From IMG/VR virus record IMGVR_UViG_3300025000_000114, positions 1 to 58,890 of that record: a stretch of DNA of 58,890 bases; one strand, written 5' to 3'. Source of the stretch: a virus. The translations under genes and the position numbers were made by a program. Positions 7,602-15,750 of the stretch are shown one piece after another. Below the pieces are notes generated by a model. That model did no database searches. It saw only the letters and a list, made by a program, of their open reading frames with translations, and was not told the origin of the DNA. The first letter of the stretch is position 1, and each line of letters begins with the position of its first letter.

Positions 7602-7632
7602 AAACCCATAGCAGAGGGGTTTATACTCTGCT
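7602..7632 (+). promoter_or_regulatory. Interleaved stems: possible pseudoknot or alternative hairpins
   Basis: Stem 1 is AAACCC (7602-7607) with GGGTTT (7617-7622). Stem 2 is AGCAGAG (7610-7616) with CTCTGCT (7626-7632). The 5' arm of stem 2 lies in the loop of stem 1, the order of an H-type pseudoknot. It sits 25 nt before the ATG at 7658, so it could control that gene's translation or act as an intercistronic attenuator. Confidence 0.45.
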
Positions 7633-7657
7633 TAATAATTACAAAGGTTGTGATTAT

Positions 7658-8164
7658 ATGCTATATATAATTGGTTATTTTGATGGAAGCGTTAAAAATG
7701 AAAAAGCCATAGGTGTTTGGACTTATAGTTTATATGAAAAATTAAATAAACAATCTCCAAGGACTAAAATAAAAACTGAGAGAGGTTGGGATTATTGTTT
7801 TTACGCAAATAGCATACAAGCCGAATTTATTGGGTTAATTGGTTTATTAGATAAATTAAAGCAATATTTCGAGATTGGTTTTATTAATTTTTTATTAATT
7901 AATGGAGATTGCGAGAGTATTATCAATCAAATTAAATACAAAAAATCAACTGACAACGAAATACTTAAAGACTATTTATTATTAGCAAAAGAATTGGTAT
8001 CTATGTGTGAAGTTCCTATTGATCTTCAATGGATTCCTAGAAGCAAGAATAAATCTGCGGATAAATTGTGCAAAATGGTATGGGAAGATTTGAAGAATAA
8101 AATGAGGAATACTAAAAATATATTTGGAAGTAATCAACCAGAAAATATTTTAGAATTTATTTAG
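7658..8164 (+). CDS. RNase H-like protein (168 aa)
   Basis: ATG at 7658 after AAAGGTTGTG. The RNase HI four-carboxylate pattern is visible: D9 in GYFDGS, E56 in QAEF at the start of helix A, D84 in NGDCES, and D135 in the final helix (IPRSKNKSADKLC). It would cleave RNA in RNA-DNA hybrids, for example removing primers or R-loops during replication of the element. All four residues are present, so activity is likely. Slightly longer than the bacterial RNase HI core. Confidence 0.85.
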   Translation: MLYIIGYFDGSVKNEKAIGVWTYSLYEKLNKQSPRTKIKTERGWDYCFYANSIQAEFIGLIGLLDKLKQYFEIGFINFLLINGDCESIINQIKYKKSTDNEILKDYLLLAKELVSMCEVPIDLQWIPRSKNKSADKLCKMVWEDLKNKMRNTKNIFGSNQPENILEFI

Positions 8165-8267
8165 TTTTTTGTTAGTGAATTGTTAGAGCAATAAATAAAT
8201 TAAACAGGTGAGAACTTGCAAGTTTTAATTGGTAGCTACCCTCCCTGATCAGGAGGAGAGAAAGAAA

Positions 8268-9395
8268 TTGGAAAACAATATATATTATGTTTATGAATAT
8301 ATACGACTAGACACAAATGAGCCATTTTATGTAGGAAAAGGCTGTAAGAATAGATGGTGTAACACCAAACAGAGAAATAAATATTTTAAAAACATAATTA
8401 GTAAAATTCCAGTAGCAGTACATATTTTACATGAAAATTTATCCGAAATTGAAGCATTTGAATATGAATGTTGGTATATCAATGAATACAAATATAATAT
8501 GAGTTATGATTTAACCAATATTATCGATGGTGGAGAAGGAGGGGATACAAGATCAGGAAACTCAGAAGAAAACATCAAACTAAATAAAAAGCAAAGTATT
8601 TCCAGCAGAGGAATGAACGCTATATTGAATGAGGAAAAAGTCAAAAAAATAAAGATAGAAATATTAAATAATATAGATATGCACTATATAGCTAAAAAAT
8701 ACAGTGTAAACTATACCACTATTTGTAAAATTAAAACATGTAAAAATTGGGAATGGGTATGTAGTGAGTTAAATAATAAATTATTAACTATGAATAAAGA
8801 TCAAGATGATAAAATAATTGATTATTATTACAGCAACCCACATTTATCAATGGTTCAGATTGGTTTAGATTTAAATACAGCATATGGAAGAGTTCGGAAA
8901 TTAATAAGTGATAAAATAAAATTAGAATCAAGGAATATTATAGGCGTAAACCTAAAGAACCAACTTTATAAGAGTAGAATTACAATAAAAGGAAAGGAGA
9001 TTCATCTTGGTCATTACAGAGAATTAAAATATGCAGAAAAGGTTAGATTAATTGCCGAAATAGTATATTTAAAAGATAAATCTCCGCAGAAACACAAGTT
9101 AAAAAAATACGACTTAGACTTTAAAGATATTGATATAAATACTTTAAATGAATTTATCAATAAATATTCAACTAAATCAACCGTTAAAATTATTTGTTTG
9201 ACTACAGGAGTTATTTTTAATAGTTTCAAAGAAGCCGAAAATTTCTATAGAATCAATAATTTTAGCAAGAATGGTTATTTGTGTTTAACAGGGAAGAGAA
9301 AAACTTTTGGCAAGCATCCAATTACAGGTGAACCTCTAAAATGGCAATACTACGATGAATACATAAAATCAAACCAACTCCCAACCGCAATATAA
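8268..9395 (+). CDS. GIY-YIG homing endonuclease with AP2/NUMOD-like DNA-binding modules
   Basis: I place the start at TTG 8268 because AGGAGGAG lies 9 nt upstream; the frame is open further 5' but without a ribosome site. Residues about 4-85 are a GIY-YIG domain (YYVYEYIRLDTNEPFYVGKG; ECWYINEY). Next come a helix-turn-helix (IAKKYSVNYTTICKI), a second HTH-like segment, an AP2-like block (KSRITIKGKEIHLGHY) and a final NUMOD1-type repeat (ICLTTGVIFNSFKEAENFY, ending GKHPITGEPLKWQYYDEYI). That last repeat is the same type as in the genes at 13984 and 26909. A free-standing homing endonuclease. Confidence 0.85.
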   Translation: MENNIYYVYEYIRLDTNEPFYVGKGCKNRWCNTKQRNKYFKNIISKIPVAVHILHENLSEIEAFEYECWYINEYKYNMSYDLTNIIDGGEGGDTRSGNSEENIKLNKKQSISSRGMNAILNEEKVKKIKIEILNNIDMHYIAKKYSVNYTTICKIKTCKNWEWVCSELNNKLLTMNKDQDDKIIDYYYSNPHLSMVQIGLDLNTAYGRVRKLISDKIKLESRNIIGVNLKNQLYKSRITIKGKEIHLGHYRELKYAEKVRLIAEIVYLKDKSPQKHKLKKYDLDFKDIDINTLNEFINKYSTKSTVKIICLTTGVIFNSFKEAENFYRINNFSKNGYLCLTGKRKTFGKHPITGEPLKWQYYDEYIKSNQLPTAI

Positions 9396-9432
9396 CTATA
9401 TAACTATATTTATATATAGTTATATAGTTATA
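9391..9432 (+). terminator. Long perfect AT-rich hairpin
   Basis: Two 19-nt arms (9391-9409 and 9414-9432) built of TATAACTA repeats match perfectly around a 4-nt loop. It overlaps the stop of the GIY-YIG gene. AT-only pairing makes it a weak RNA terminator; it could equally be a cruciform or binding site. Confidence 0.5.
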
Positions 9433-9473
9433 AATATAAATAAATAATTTAATATACTTAAAGGAGTGATAAA

Positions 9474-9686
9474 ATGAATAAAAATTGGACAGAAGAAGAT
9501 ATTATTAAAGCAAGAGAAATGTTAGACAAAGCTATAAAAGAGAAAGATTATTTATATTATCCGGAAAATTCAGATAGATGTATTTTAGATAAATTTAAGA
9601 TAAGGAGTCAACAGTGGTACAACCAATTTCACTCCAAACTGCAATATAACCAAATAAATAAATATAAAGGAGAATTAACATGGTAG
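9474..9686 (+). CDS. Small hypothetical protein (70 aa)
   Basis: ATG at 9474 after AAAGGAGTG. Helical N-terminus (NWTEEDIIKAREMLDKAI), aromatic-rich C-terminus. Overlaps the next gene by 7 nt, indicating coupled translation. Function not recognised. Confidence 0.65.
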   Translation: MNKNWTEEDIIKAREMLDKAIKEKDYLYYPENSDRCILDKFKIRSQQWYNQFHSKLQYNQINKYKGELTW

Positions 9687-10003
9687 CAATAAGAAGGGTA
9701 TACATAGACATTGATTGGACAAAAATGCAAACTTTACATAAGAAAATAACCTCTTCTCATATTGATTGTATGAAAACAAAATGGAGTCCTTTTAGAGATG
9801 AATGGAAGCAAGGTTTTGATAGTGATTGTTGTTGTGGTCATTGTACTAATACTGAGCATTGTTTTGAAGCATTTAGGGATAAAAGATGTCATCTAGAAAA
9901 TCATTTTAAACCTATAATCGTTGAGTTTGAGAAGAAATCATGTTGGGACGATGAAGAGGTAAATATATTTAATATAATATCGTTGAAAGGAGGTGAACAC
10001 TAA
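9680..10003 (+). CDS. Cysteine-rich hypothetical protein (107 aa)
   Basis: ATG at 9680 with AAAGGAG upstream. The centre carries a cysteine cluster (SDCCCGHCTNTEHC ... KRCHLE) that could bind zinc or an iron-sulfur cluster. The N-terminus is a strand with an Asp-x-Asp pair (YIDIDW). Its stop overlaps the next ATG (TAATG). Unknown role. Confidence 0.65.
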   Translation: MVAIRRVYIDIDWTKMQTLHKKITSSHIDCMKTKWSPFRDEWKQGFDSDCCCGHCTNTEHCFEAFRDKRCHLENHFKPIIVEFEKKSCWDDEEVNIFNIISLKGGEH

Positions 10004-10143
10004 TGACAGAATTAGAACATAAAGAACTAGTAGAAAGTCTAAATCAAATGATGGTAGAGATTATAAAAGTCAAAGAATTACAAAAAGTCCTTGTAGGTAT
10101 ATCTGGGATAGATATTAATCAAGAAGATTGGAAGAATTATTAA
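10003..10143 (+). CDS. Small helical hypothetical protein (46 aa)
   Basis: ATG at 10003 overlaps the preceding stop; AAAGGAGGTG upstream. Almost entirely helical (LEHKELVESLNQMMVEIIKV). Same operon as its neighbours. Confidence 0.65.
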   Translation: MTELEHKELVESLNQMMVEIIKVKELQKVLVGISGIDINQEDWKNY

Positions 10144-10164
10144 TATTTTAGGAGGTGATATAAA

Positions 10165-10362
10165 ATGGAAATAACAACTATGACTCTAGAAGAAGCAGAA
10201 AAGATTGGTTACGTTGCAAAAATCAAAGAACTCTACTGTGAATTAAAATCAGTTTGGCCTACATTTTCAGAAAAAACTAGAGACAATTTGACAATGTTGC
10301 TTGGTGGTTTGAAGGATAAAAGTGAAGTTATGGCTTTGATGGGTAAGGAAGATGATAGGTAA
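10165..10362 (+). CDS. Small hypothetical protein (65 aa)
   Basis: ATG at 10165 after GGAGGTGATATAAA. Predicted helical (TLEEAEKIGYVAKIKELYCEL ...). No recognised domain. End of the tight 9.5-10.4 kb cluster. Confidence 0.65.
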   Translation: MEITTMTLEEAEKIGYVAKIKELYCELKSVWPTFSEKTRDNLTMLLGGLKDKSEVMALMGKEDDR

Positions 10363-10454
10363 AAGAGTAATGGTAACACTCTCTGGGAAATAATTTATGT
10401 AGTTAGAGTAAATAAAAAATAAATGGGTGATGGCCGACATTAAGGAGAAAAAAT

Positions 10455-11090
10455 ATGATTTATTTATTAGATGGTTTAGAATTTAATGTTAGTAATATAG
10501 TGGAGTTTCTAGACTCTTATCAAAACAAAATTACCTCTTATAATGGATTTAATATGCAACAAATAATTCTTGATAAGTTACTCGAAGGAATAAAAACAAA
10601 TCAATTAATACATACACAATGGTTAAGAGGGATTGGCAAAACTCATACATTAATTGCGTTAGCAAAAGAAGCAGATTGTATTGTATTAGAACCAAATGTA
10701 GCTGTGGCATCTGCTATAGCAAAAAGGGAAAATTATTCAAAAGTATACCCTGCATCCATTGATTTTCTGAGAGGTAATACTTTAAGTAATTATGGCTATA
10801 GGTACAGCAAAGATAATCCTTTGGAAGTTGTTGTGGACGAAGGAGTAACAAATATTAAAGCTATTGAAGATATTGGATTTAAAGTAGTTACTGGATTTTA
10901 TACTCCTAAGAAAGAAGATGAAATTTCATTTAATGATAAAGTAACGAGAACTCTTATGAATGAAATTGAAGCTCTTACTCCTAAGTTAGAATTAACAAGG
11001 GAAAGTAAAGATTATGGAACATATAAGAATTTAATTAATGCTTATAGAGAGGTGTTAAATCTTATGAGATATTTTCCAGATAATCATTAA
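10455..11090 (+). CDS. P-loop NTP-binding protein (211 aa)
   Basis: ATG at 10455 after AAGGAG. Residues 58-65 RGIGKTHT form a Walker A-like loop (GxGKT), and LEVVVDEG (about 123-130) is a Walker B-like strand ending D-E. The rest is helical. It resembles the small AAA/terminase-like ATPases of phage genomes, but no partner nuclease or motor is adjacent, so the substrate is unknown. A strong terminator follows. Confidence 0.65.
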   Translation: MIYLLDGLEFNVSNIVEFLDSYQNKITSYNGFNMQQIILDKLLEGIKTNQLIHTQWLRGIGKTHTLIALAKEADCIVLEPNVAVASAIAKRENYSKVYPASIDFLRGNTLSNYGYRYSKDNPLEVVVDEGVTNIKAIEDIGFKVVTGFYTPKKEDEISFNDKVTRTLMNEIEALTPKLELTRESKDYGTYKNLINAYREVLNLMRYFPDNH

Positions 11091-11102
11091 ATAATAGCAA
11101 AC

Positions 11103-11139
11103 AAATACTCCCAACCGCTTTTGGTGGTTAGGAGTATTT
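11103..11139. terminator. Bidirectional terminator
   Basis: Stem AAATACTCC (11103-11111) with GGAGTATTT (11131-11139), extended by AACC/GGTT inside. It separates convergent genes, with T-runs on both sides. Confidence 0.85.
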
Positions 11140-11150
11140 TAATATAATAG

Positions 11151-11399
11151 TTATTTAAGTTTATCTAATTCGTCTAAATCAATAATAACTTCCTTAAAAA
11201 ACATAAGATATCCACATTCAGTACAAATGTAAGTAATAGTTGGGAATGGGCCAGAAATACCAATTGCATCAAATTCCATTCTTGCATTCATACCAAAAGT
11301 TTTTACTTTTTTAGATTGGCATATTGGACAGGTTTTAGATTGATTAGATATGGTTTGTTTGTTGATAGTGCGTAGATTTTCTTGTGTAGAATCTTCCAT
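11151..11399 (-). CDS. Zinc-ribbon protein (82 aa)
   Basis: Two CxxC knuckles, CPICQSKKVKTFG and YICTECGYLMFF, separated by about 30 residues, form a one-domain zinc ribbon. The N-terminal 22 residues are polar and probably unstructured. Small zinc ribbons of this type usually bind nucleic acid or protein partners. Start ATG with GGGAGGTAATCAT upstream. Confidence 0.75.
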   Translation of the reverse strand: MEDSTQENLRTINKQTISNQSKTCPICQSKKVKTFGMNARMEFDAIGISGPFPTITYICTECGYLMFFKEVIIDLDELDKLK

Positions 11400-11476
11400 A
11401 TTATGATTACCTCCCTATGTTTGATGATTATATTTGGTTAATTTAGCATGTCCATTTTGTTGGATTAATAATTACT

Positions 11477-12286
11477 CTATTTAAATCTAATCTCTTTAAC
11501 ATCAATTAAACAATCTGGATCTATAATAATTTCACTCTCTCCTCTTTTATCAATATAAGCAAGAATATCTTCAATTTTAATCATTGCTTCATATAACTCT
11601 CCCCTATATTTATTGAACCTTGTAGCAAAGAATTTAGCTTTTTCTTTATCAATTGTCCAAGAAAAAGCTTTTTGATAAGGTGTAGATTTAGTATTTTGTC
11701 CTCGATATATTTTGACCAATCCATTAACATCTGGTTTAATATTTTCATTTAAATTTTCTTTAGGTTTGTATTTGAAAATATTAAGAAAGAAGTCTTTGTT
11801 AAGGTTTGAGAAACCATACTCAGAACGGCTGTAGATGTCCTCAAAGCAATCGTATTTCTGTTCATCAGGTATATCATCAAATGATTGAATATAGAAGTCT
11901 AGAGCAATTTTCTTTTCAATAAGGAAAAATAATTTGTTGTATTGCTTTTTAGAGATATAATTATTCATACTTTCTTCAATTTTTTCAATTCTCTGTTTAG
12001 TATGCCAACTAGTCAATGATTCTATATTGAATACACCTATATCTACCATGACAGGGCCAGAGATGTAGGTAAAAGGTGTTAGAAAATTATCAGTAAAGTA
12101 GAAGTTAGATATTGGTTTATCAAGGTATTGTACGGCTTCTAGTATGGTTTGATAAGGTGGTATTTCATATTCAGTTTCTTCCATTATTTTGATTCTAAAT
12201 TGATTATCTGAGAAGAGTGATGCAGGGATTAATGAATTTTTGTTTAGGTTTCCATGAGATAGTTTGAATATGTCGCTTATGTTCAT
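11477..12286 (-). CDS. Predicted mono-ADP-ribosyltransferase (R-S-E type)
   Basis: A 269-residue protein, ATG at 12286 after AAAGGAG. The last 80 residues carry the three signature elements of R-S-E ADP-ribosyltransferases in order: R195 (VKIYRGQ), S209 (FSWT, followed by the helix DKEKAKFFATRF), and the ExE motif at E250-S-E252 (RGESEIII). An ExE pair is typical of arginine-modifying enzymes. The N-terminal 180 residues, with no signal peptide, are unrecognised and may determine the target. It would act inside the cell, comparable in logic to T4 ModA/Alt or to a toxin. No obvious antidote gene adjoins it. Confidence 0.65.
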   Translation of the reverse strand: MNISDIFKLSHGNLNKNSLIPASLFSDNQFRIKIMEETEYEIPPYQTILEAVQYLDKPISNFYFTDNFLTPFTYISGPVMVDIGVFNIESLTSWHTKQRIEKIEESMNNYISKKQYNKLFFLIEKKIALDFYIQSFDDIPDEQKYDCFEDIYSRSEYGFSNLNKDFFLNIFKYKPKENLNENIKPDVNGLVKIYRGQNTKSTPYQKAFSWTIDKEKAKFFATRFNKYRGELYEAMIKIEDILAYIDKRGESEIIIDPDCLIDVKEIRFK

Positions 12287-12319
12287 ATTGTTAACTCCTT
12301 TGTGTTTATAATGTTTATT

Positions 12320-13369
12320 CTATTTTAATAAGTCGAAATCCATTATTGTTTTCTTGAACCGTAGATAAAGTTTTCCACACATCTCATCTGCTTCGATTCC
12401 AAATATAGATGAATCAACGCCTAACACCTTAATAATTTCTTTAAATTGTGGCAGATTAATTTTCTTTTTACCTTTTTCAATATTGTATAATTCATCTAAT
12501 TTTAGATTGGAATTTTTAGTAAAGTTAGATGTAGATATTTTCTTTAACTTTCTTACTCTTTTAATATTAAATCCCATATAATTGCCATTTTTTATAGCTT
12601 GATCAATTTCTAATTGGATATAAAAGTTTTTTGTGCTGATTTGTTTTTCTTTTTCGGTTAATGTATCTGGTCGTTTATTATGGTGTTGTTTTAGTTGTTT
12701 TGGTTTTTGCGTATTTTTATCTATAGTTAATATATCTGTCCGGCTTTTATTTACAGGAGATTTGATTGCGAAGTCCATTATACTTGATTTGAATCGTACA
12801 TACAATTTTCCATAAAGTTCATTTTCTTCAAGATTAAATATAGAATAATCAATATTAAGTGAATCATATATTTTTACAAATTCTGATAAACAAATTCTAG
12901 TTTTACCAGATTCAATTTTAGTTAGTTCATACGATTTTATACCAATGTTTTCAGATAATTTAGCAACACTTATTTTCTGTATTTTTCGTATTCTTTTTAT
13001 GTTAGTTCCCATGTAGTTACCTTTTTCTATTGCTTTTTTAGTTTCTATTTGAAGATAAAAATCTTTTGTATTTTTATTAATGATATTTAATTTTTTAGCA
13101 TTTTTATCATTAAGTCTTTTTACTTTAATTTTACAACGATAACATAAAGAAGATAAGTTTTTGTATTTAAAAATTTTACCACATTTTTCGCATTTATCAT
13201 ATATTGTAACTTCTTCTTTAATATTTTGAGCACGCAATAAACTTTTATCACAGTCGATACATTTTAATGTTGTAGAATTTTCTGGTAATGGTTTAGCACA
13301 TTTGATACATAAATTGTATGCGATTCTAATTTTTTGAATATCATTATAATTTATAAGATTTATGTCCAT
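12320..13369 (-). CDS. Regulator with zinc-ribbon N-terminus and two XRE-type HTH repeats
   Basis: A 349-residue protein, ATG at 13369 after GGAGG. Residues 20-85 contain four CxxC pairs (CIKCAKP, CIDCD, CEKCGK, CYRCK), probably two zinc ribbons. Then come two copies of about 95 residues, each starting NYMG-x-NIKR and containing an XRE helix-turn-helix (SVAKLSENIG / STSNFTKNSN), then 'GKLYVRFK/GKLYLRFK..IMDF'. The duplication suggests one chain binds both half-sites of an operator. It has its own promoter, upstream of a long non-coding region it may control. Confidence 0.7.
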   Translation of the reverse strand: MDINLINYNDIQKIRIAYNLCIKCAKPLPENSTTLKCIDCDKSLLRAQNIKEEVTIYDKCEKCGKIFKYKNLSSLCYRCKIKVKRLNDKNAKKLNIINKNTKDFYLQIETKKAIEKGNYMGTNIKRIRKIQKISVAKLSENIGIKSYELTKIESGKTRICLSEFVKIYDSLNIDYSIFNLEENELYGKLYVRFKSSIMDFAIKSPVNKSRTDILTIDKNTQKPKQLKQHHNKRPDTLTEKEKQISTKNFYIQLEIDQAIKNGNYMGFNIKRVRKLKKISTSNFTKNSNLKLDELYNIEKGKKKINLPQFKEIIKVLGVDSSIFGIEADEMCGKLYLRFKKTIMDFDLLK

Positions 13370-13401
13370 GTGACAACCTCCATTTCGACAATGATGGTTA
13401 T

Positions 13402-13430
13402 ATTATAGCATATTTAGTTGTTTTGTTCAA
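13402..13430 (-). promoter_or_regulatory. Sigma-A promoter for the double-HTH regulator
   Basis: On the minus strand, TTGAAC (13430-13425), 17-bp spacer, TATAAT (13407-13402), 33 nt before the ATG. Confidence 0.8.
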
Positions 13431-13983
13431 ATTTGAGGTAATATGAAATTAATAAAATAATAAAAACAAACAAAAAAGAAACGAAGATTGGCTGTACACA
13501 CCAAATTCTTCATTTTAGCAGAGACCTTGAGATAATAAAAGCCATTGAGTTAGTTTGAGCTAGAAGAATGCTGAAAATAACTCAATGTGCTTATTGTAGC
13601 ATGGATTGGGTTGAGTTGTAAAGGTTAGGGTTTTTGGGATGGATATATTATCCCATAAAAGTATGTTTTTATTTTGTTTGAAATAATGGTTTTGAAAGTG
13701 GCTTATAGCAAGGGTTGTAGAGGTGGTAATTGTTGGGATTTGGGTTATTTGGAGGGATTTTTGAGGTAAATTAGTTAGAATTTAATATTTTTTATTTTTA
13801 AAGAGCTGTTGAGGTTCTTTTTGTTTTGTTTTGTTTGGGTAGAAATTGAAATTGAATTTAATATTGGTTGGATAGGAGTCAGGCCAGACTTTTATCTGTA
13901 AAACGAGGCACTTGAGTTTTCCTTAGAACTTGAGTGTCTTATTCCAATTGTGGCTCTTATTAAGGAAAGGGGATAGATTTATT
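13431..13983. other. Long non-coding region between divergent genes
   Basis: No supported gene in about 550 nt. It contains an inverted repeat CATTGAGTTA (13543-13552) with TAACTCAATG (13578-13587), a G/T-rich plus strand between 13600 and 13850, and two copies of ACTTGAGT (about 13911 and 13929) shortly before the start at 13984. It may hold regulatory sites for both flanking genes or be the scar of a mobile insertion. Confidence 0.4.
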
Positions 13984-15696
13984 ATGGGATTGATAACAAA
14001 AGAGGTTTGGGTAGAAGTAGGTAAAAATTTAAAACATTATGAAAAATTAAATTATTTTATACCAAAATCAATAAATAAGTACGGAAAATTAACTGTTTCA
14101 AGAGGAACTAGAATATTAGTTAAAGTAGAAGATTTGCCTAATCGTTCTGCTGTATTTGTTGATTGTGAATGTAACGGTTGCGGAAAAGAAATAAATAGAA
14201 TACCGTGGTATAATTATAAAAGATCAGTAGTAGACGATAATAAATATTATTGTCATCAATGTGCAAAGGCTGGTCATAAAGAATGGATAAGTTTCTTTAG
14301 ATGGTGTTACTTAAATTTATATAAAGAATTAGCAGATTATATTTTATCCAGATGGGATTATGAATTGAATATTGATAAAAATGGTAAATTAATAACACCA
14401 AAAGATATTAGTCATTCATCACAAGGTATTAACGGAAAAGGATATTGGTTTAAGTGTTTAGAACATCCAGAGCATCTATCAGAACAGAAAAGTATTAGCG
14501 GTTTTGTCGGAGGGACTCGTAGTATTACTTGCAATCAATGTAATAAGGTCTCCATTACATACCCTGCTCTCATTAAATATTTAGTAAATGAAGCTGATAT
14601 GTATAAATACTCTCTTGGTTCAAATGAACAAATCCCTATGAGATGTCCATATTGTGGATATGAGAAGGATATTACAATTCCTGTTTTTATAAGAGTTGGA
14701 TTTGGATGTTCAAGATGTTCAGACGGTGTGTCGTTCAGTCAAAAATTTATAGCATGTTTTTTAGAGCAGATATTAGATAAAGATTTTACAATAGAACTAA
14801 GTAAAAAAACTTTAAAATGGTGTGATAACTATAGATATGATTTTTATACAGAAAAATTAAACGGAATTATTATAGAGGCAATGGGTATACAGCACTACGA
14901 AGAATCTTTTAGAAAAATAAGTAAAAAAGCTAGAAGTTTAGAAGAAGAACAAAAGAATGACAGAGATAAAGAACAATTAGCAAAAGAAAATAATATTGAA
15001 AATTATATAGTTTTGGATTGTAGAAAAAGTGAAATGAATTGGATTAAAAATAGTATCATGAATAGTAATTTACCAAAATTATTAAATTTTATGGAAAAAG
15101 ATATAGATTGGTTGAAATGTGGCGAAGCAGGTTATTCAAGTTTGATTAAGATTGCTTGTGATTATTGGAATAGTGGAATAAAGAGTGTCAGAGAGATAGC
15201 AGAGAAAATGAAATTACATAGTGCTACAATTTCAAGATATCTTAAACAAGGTACTGAGTTAAATTGGTGTGATTATGGTGGGAAAGCAGAGATGTTTCGT
15301 AAGGTAATATGTTTAACCACAGGGGAAGTTTTTAATAGTGTTACGGAAGCTGAAAATAAATATAATACTTCTCATATTTCAGATTGTTGCAAGGGAAATA
15401 AAAAGACATCTGGAAAACTTTTAGATGGAACTAAACTTGTGTGGGTTTATTATGAAGAATATATATTAAGAACAGAGGAAGAAATTACAAGTATTTTAAA
15501 TAATTCAAAAAATATTCGGAATGTAAAAATAATATGTACAACAACTGGTGAAAAATTTGAAAAAATATCTGATGCGGAAATCAAATATAATATTTCTGCA
15601 CAAAGTATATCTAAATGTTGTAAAGGTAAATTAAATTCAGCAGGTAAACATCCCAATACAGGAGAGAAAATGGTTTGGAAAATATTTGATAAATAA
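13984..15696 (+). CDS. Large homing-type nuclease: zinc ribbons, Vsr/PD-(D/E)XK-like core, two NUMOD1-like repeats
   Basis: A 570-residue protein. I chose ATG at 13984 (AAGGAAAGGGG upstream) because the paralog at 26909 starts with the same MGLITKEV. Cysteine pairs (CNGCGK/CHQCAK, CLEHPEH/CNQC, CPYCG/CSRC) form treble-clef or ribbon domains in the first 260 residues. The core YDFYTEKLNGIIIEAMGIQHYEE followed by RDKEQL and YIVLDCR matches the D...E..GxQH nuclease pattern of Vsr/EDxHD-type enzymes. Two NUMOD1-like modules (ICLTTGEVFNSVTEAE; ICTTTGEKFEKISDAE) follow. Probably a selfish DNA endonuclease. Confidence 0.75.
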   Translation: MGLITKEVWVEVGKNLKHYEKLNYFIPKSINKYGKLTVSRGTRILVKVEDLPNRSAVFVDCECNGCGKEINRIPWYNYKRSVVDDNKYYCHQCAKAGHKEWISFFRWCYLNLYKELADYILSRWDYELNIDKNGKLITPKDISHSSQGINGKGYWFKCLEHPEHLSEQKSISGFVGGTRSITCNQCNKVSITYPALIKYLVNEADMYKYSLGSNEQIPMRCPYCGYEKDITIPVFIRVGFGCSRCSDGVSFSQKFIACFLEQILDKDFTIELSKKTLKWCDNYRYDFYTEKLNGIIIEAMGIQHYEESFRKISKKARSLEEEQKNDRDKEQLAKENNIENYIVLDCRKSEMNWIKNSIMNSNLPKLLNFMEKDIDWLKCGEAGYSSLIKIACDYWNSGIKSVREIAEKMKLHSATISRYLKQGTELNWCDYGGKAEMFRKVICLTTGEVFNSVTEAENKYNTSHISDCCKGNKKTSGKLLDGTKLVWVYYEEYILRTEEEITSILNNSKNIRNVKIICTTTGEKFEKISDAEIKYNISAQSISKCCKGKLNSAGKHPNTGEKMVWKIFDK

Positions 15697-15701
15697 TATT
15701 A

Positions 15702-15738
15702 TAGAGAGTAATCACAAAATTAATGTGATTACTCTCTA
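15702..15738. terminator. Strong bidirectional terminator
   Basis: A perfect 15-bp stem, TAGAGAGTAATCACA (15702-15716) with its complement (15724-15738), 7-nt loop, T-rich tails both ways. Shared by the convergent genes ending at 15696 and 15751. Confidence 0.9.
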
Positions 15739-15750
15739 TTTTTTACGCTT

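Noticed and set aside
13930-13983. TTG start extending the large nuclease by 18 residues
   Set aside because: The paralog starts at MGLITKEV, and the ribosome site AAGGAAAGGGG lies between this TTG and the ATG at 13984.
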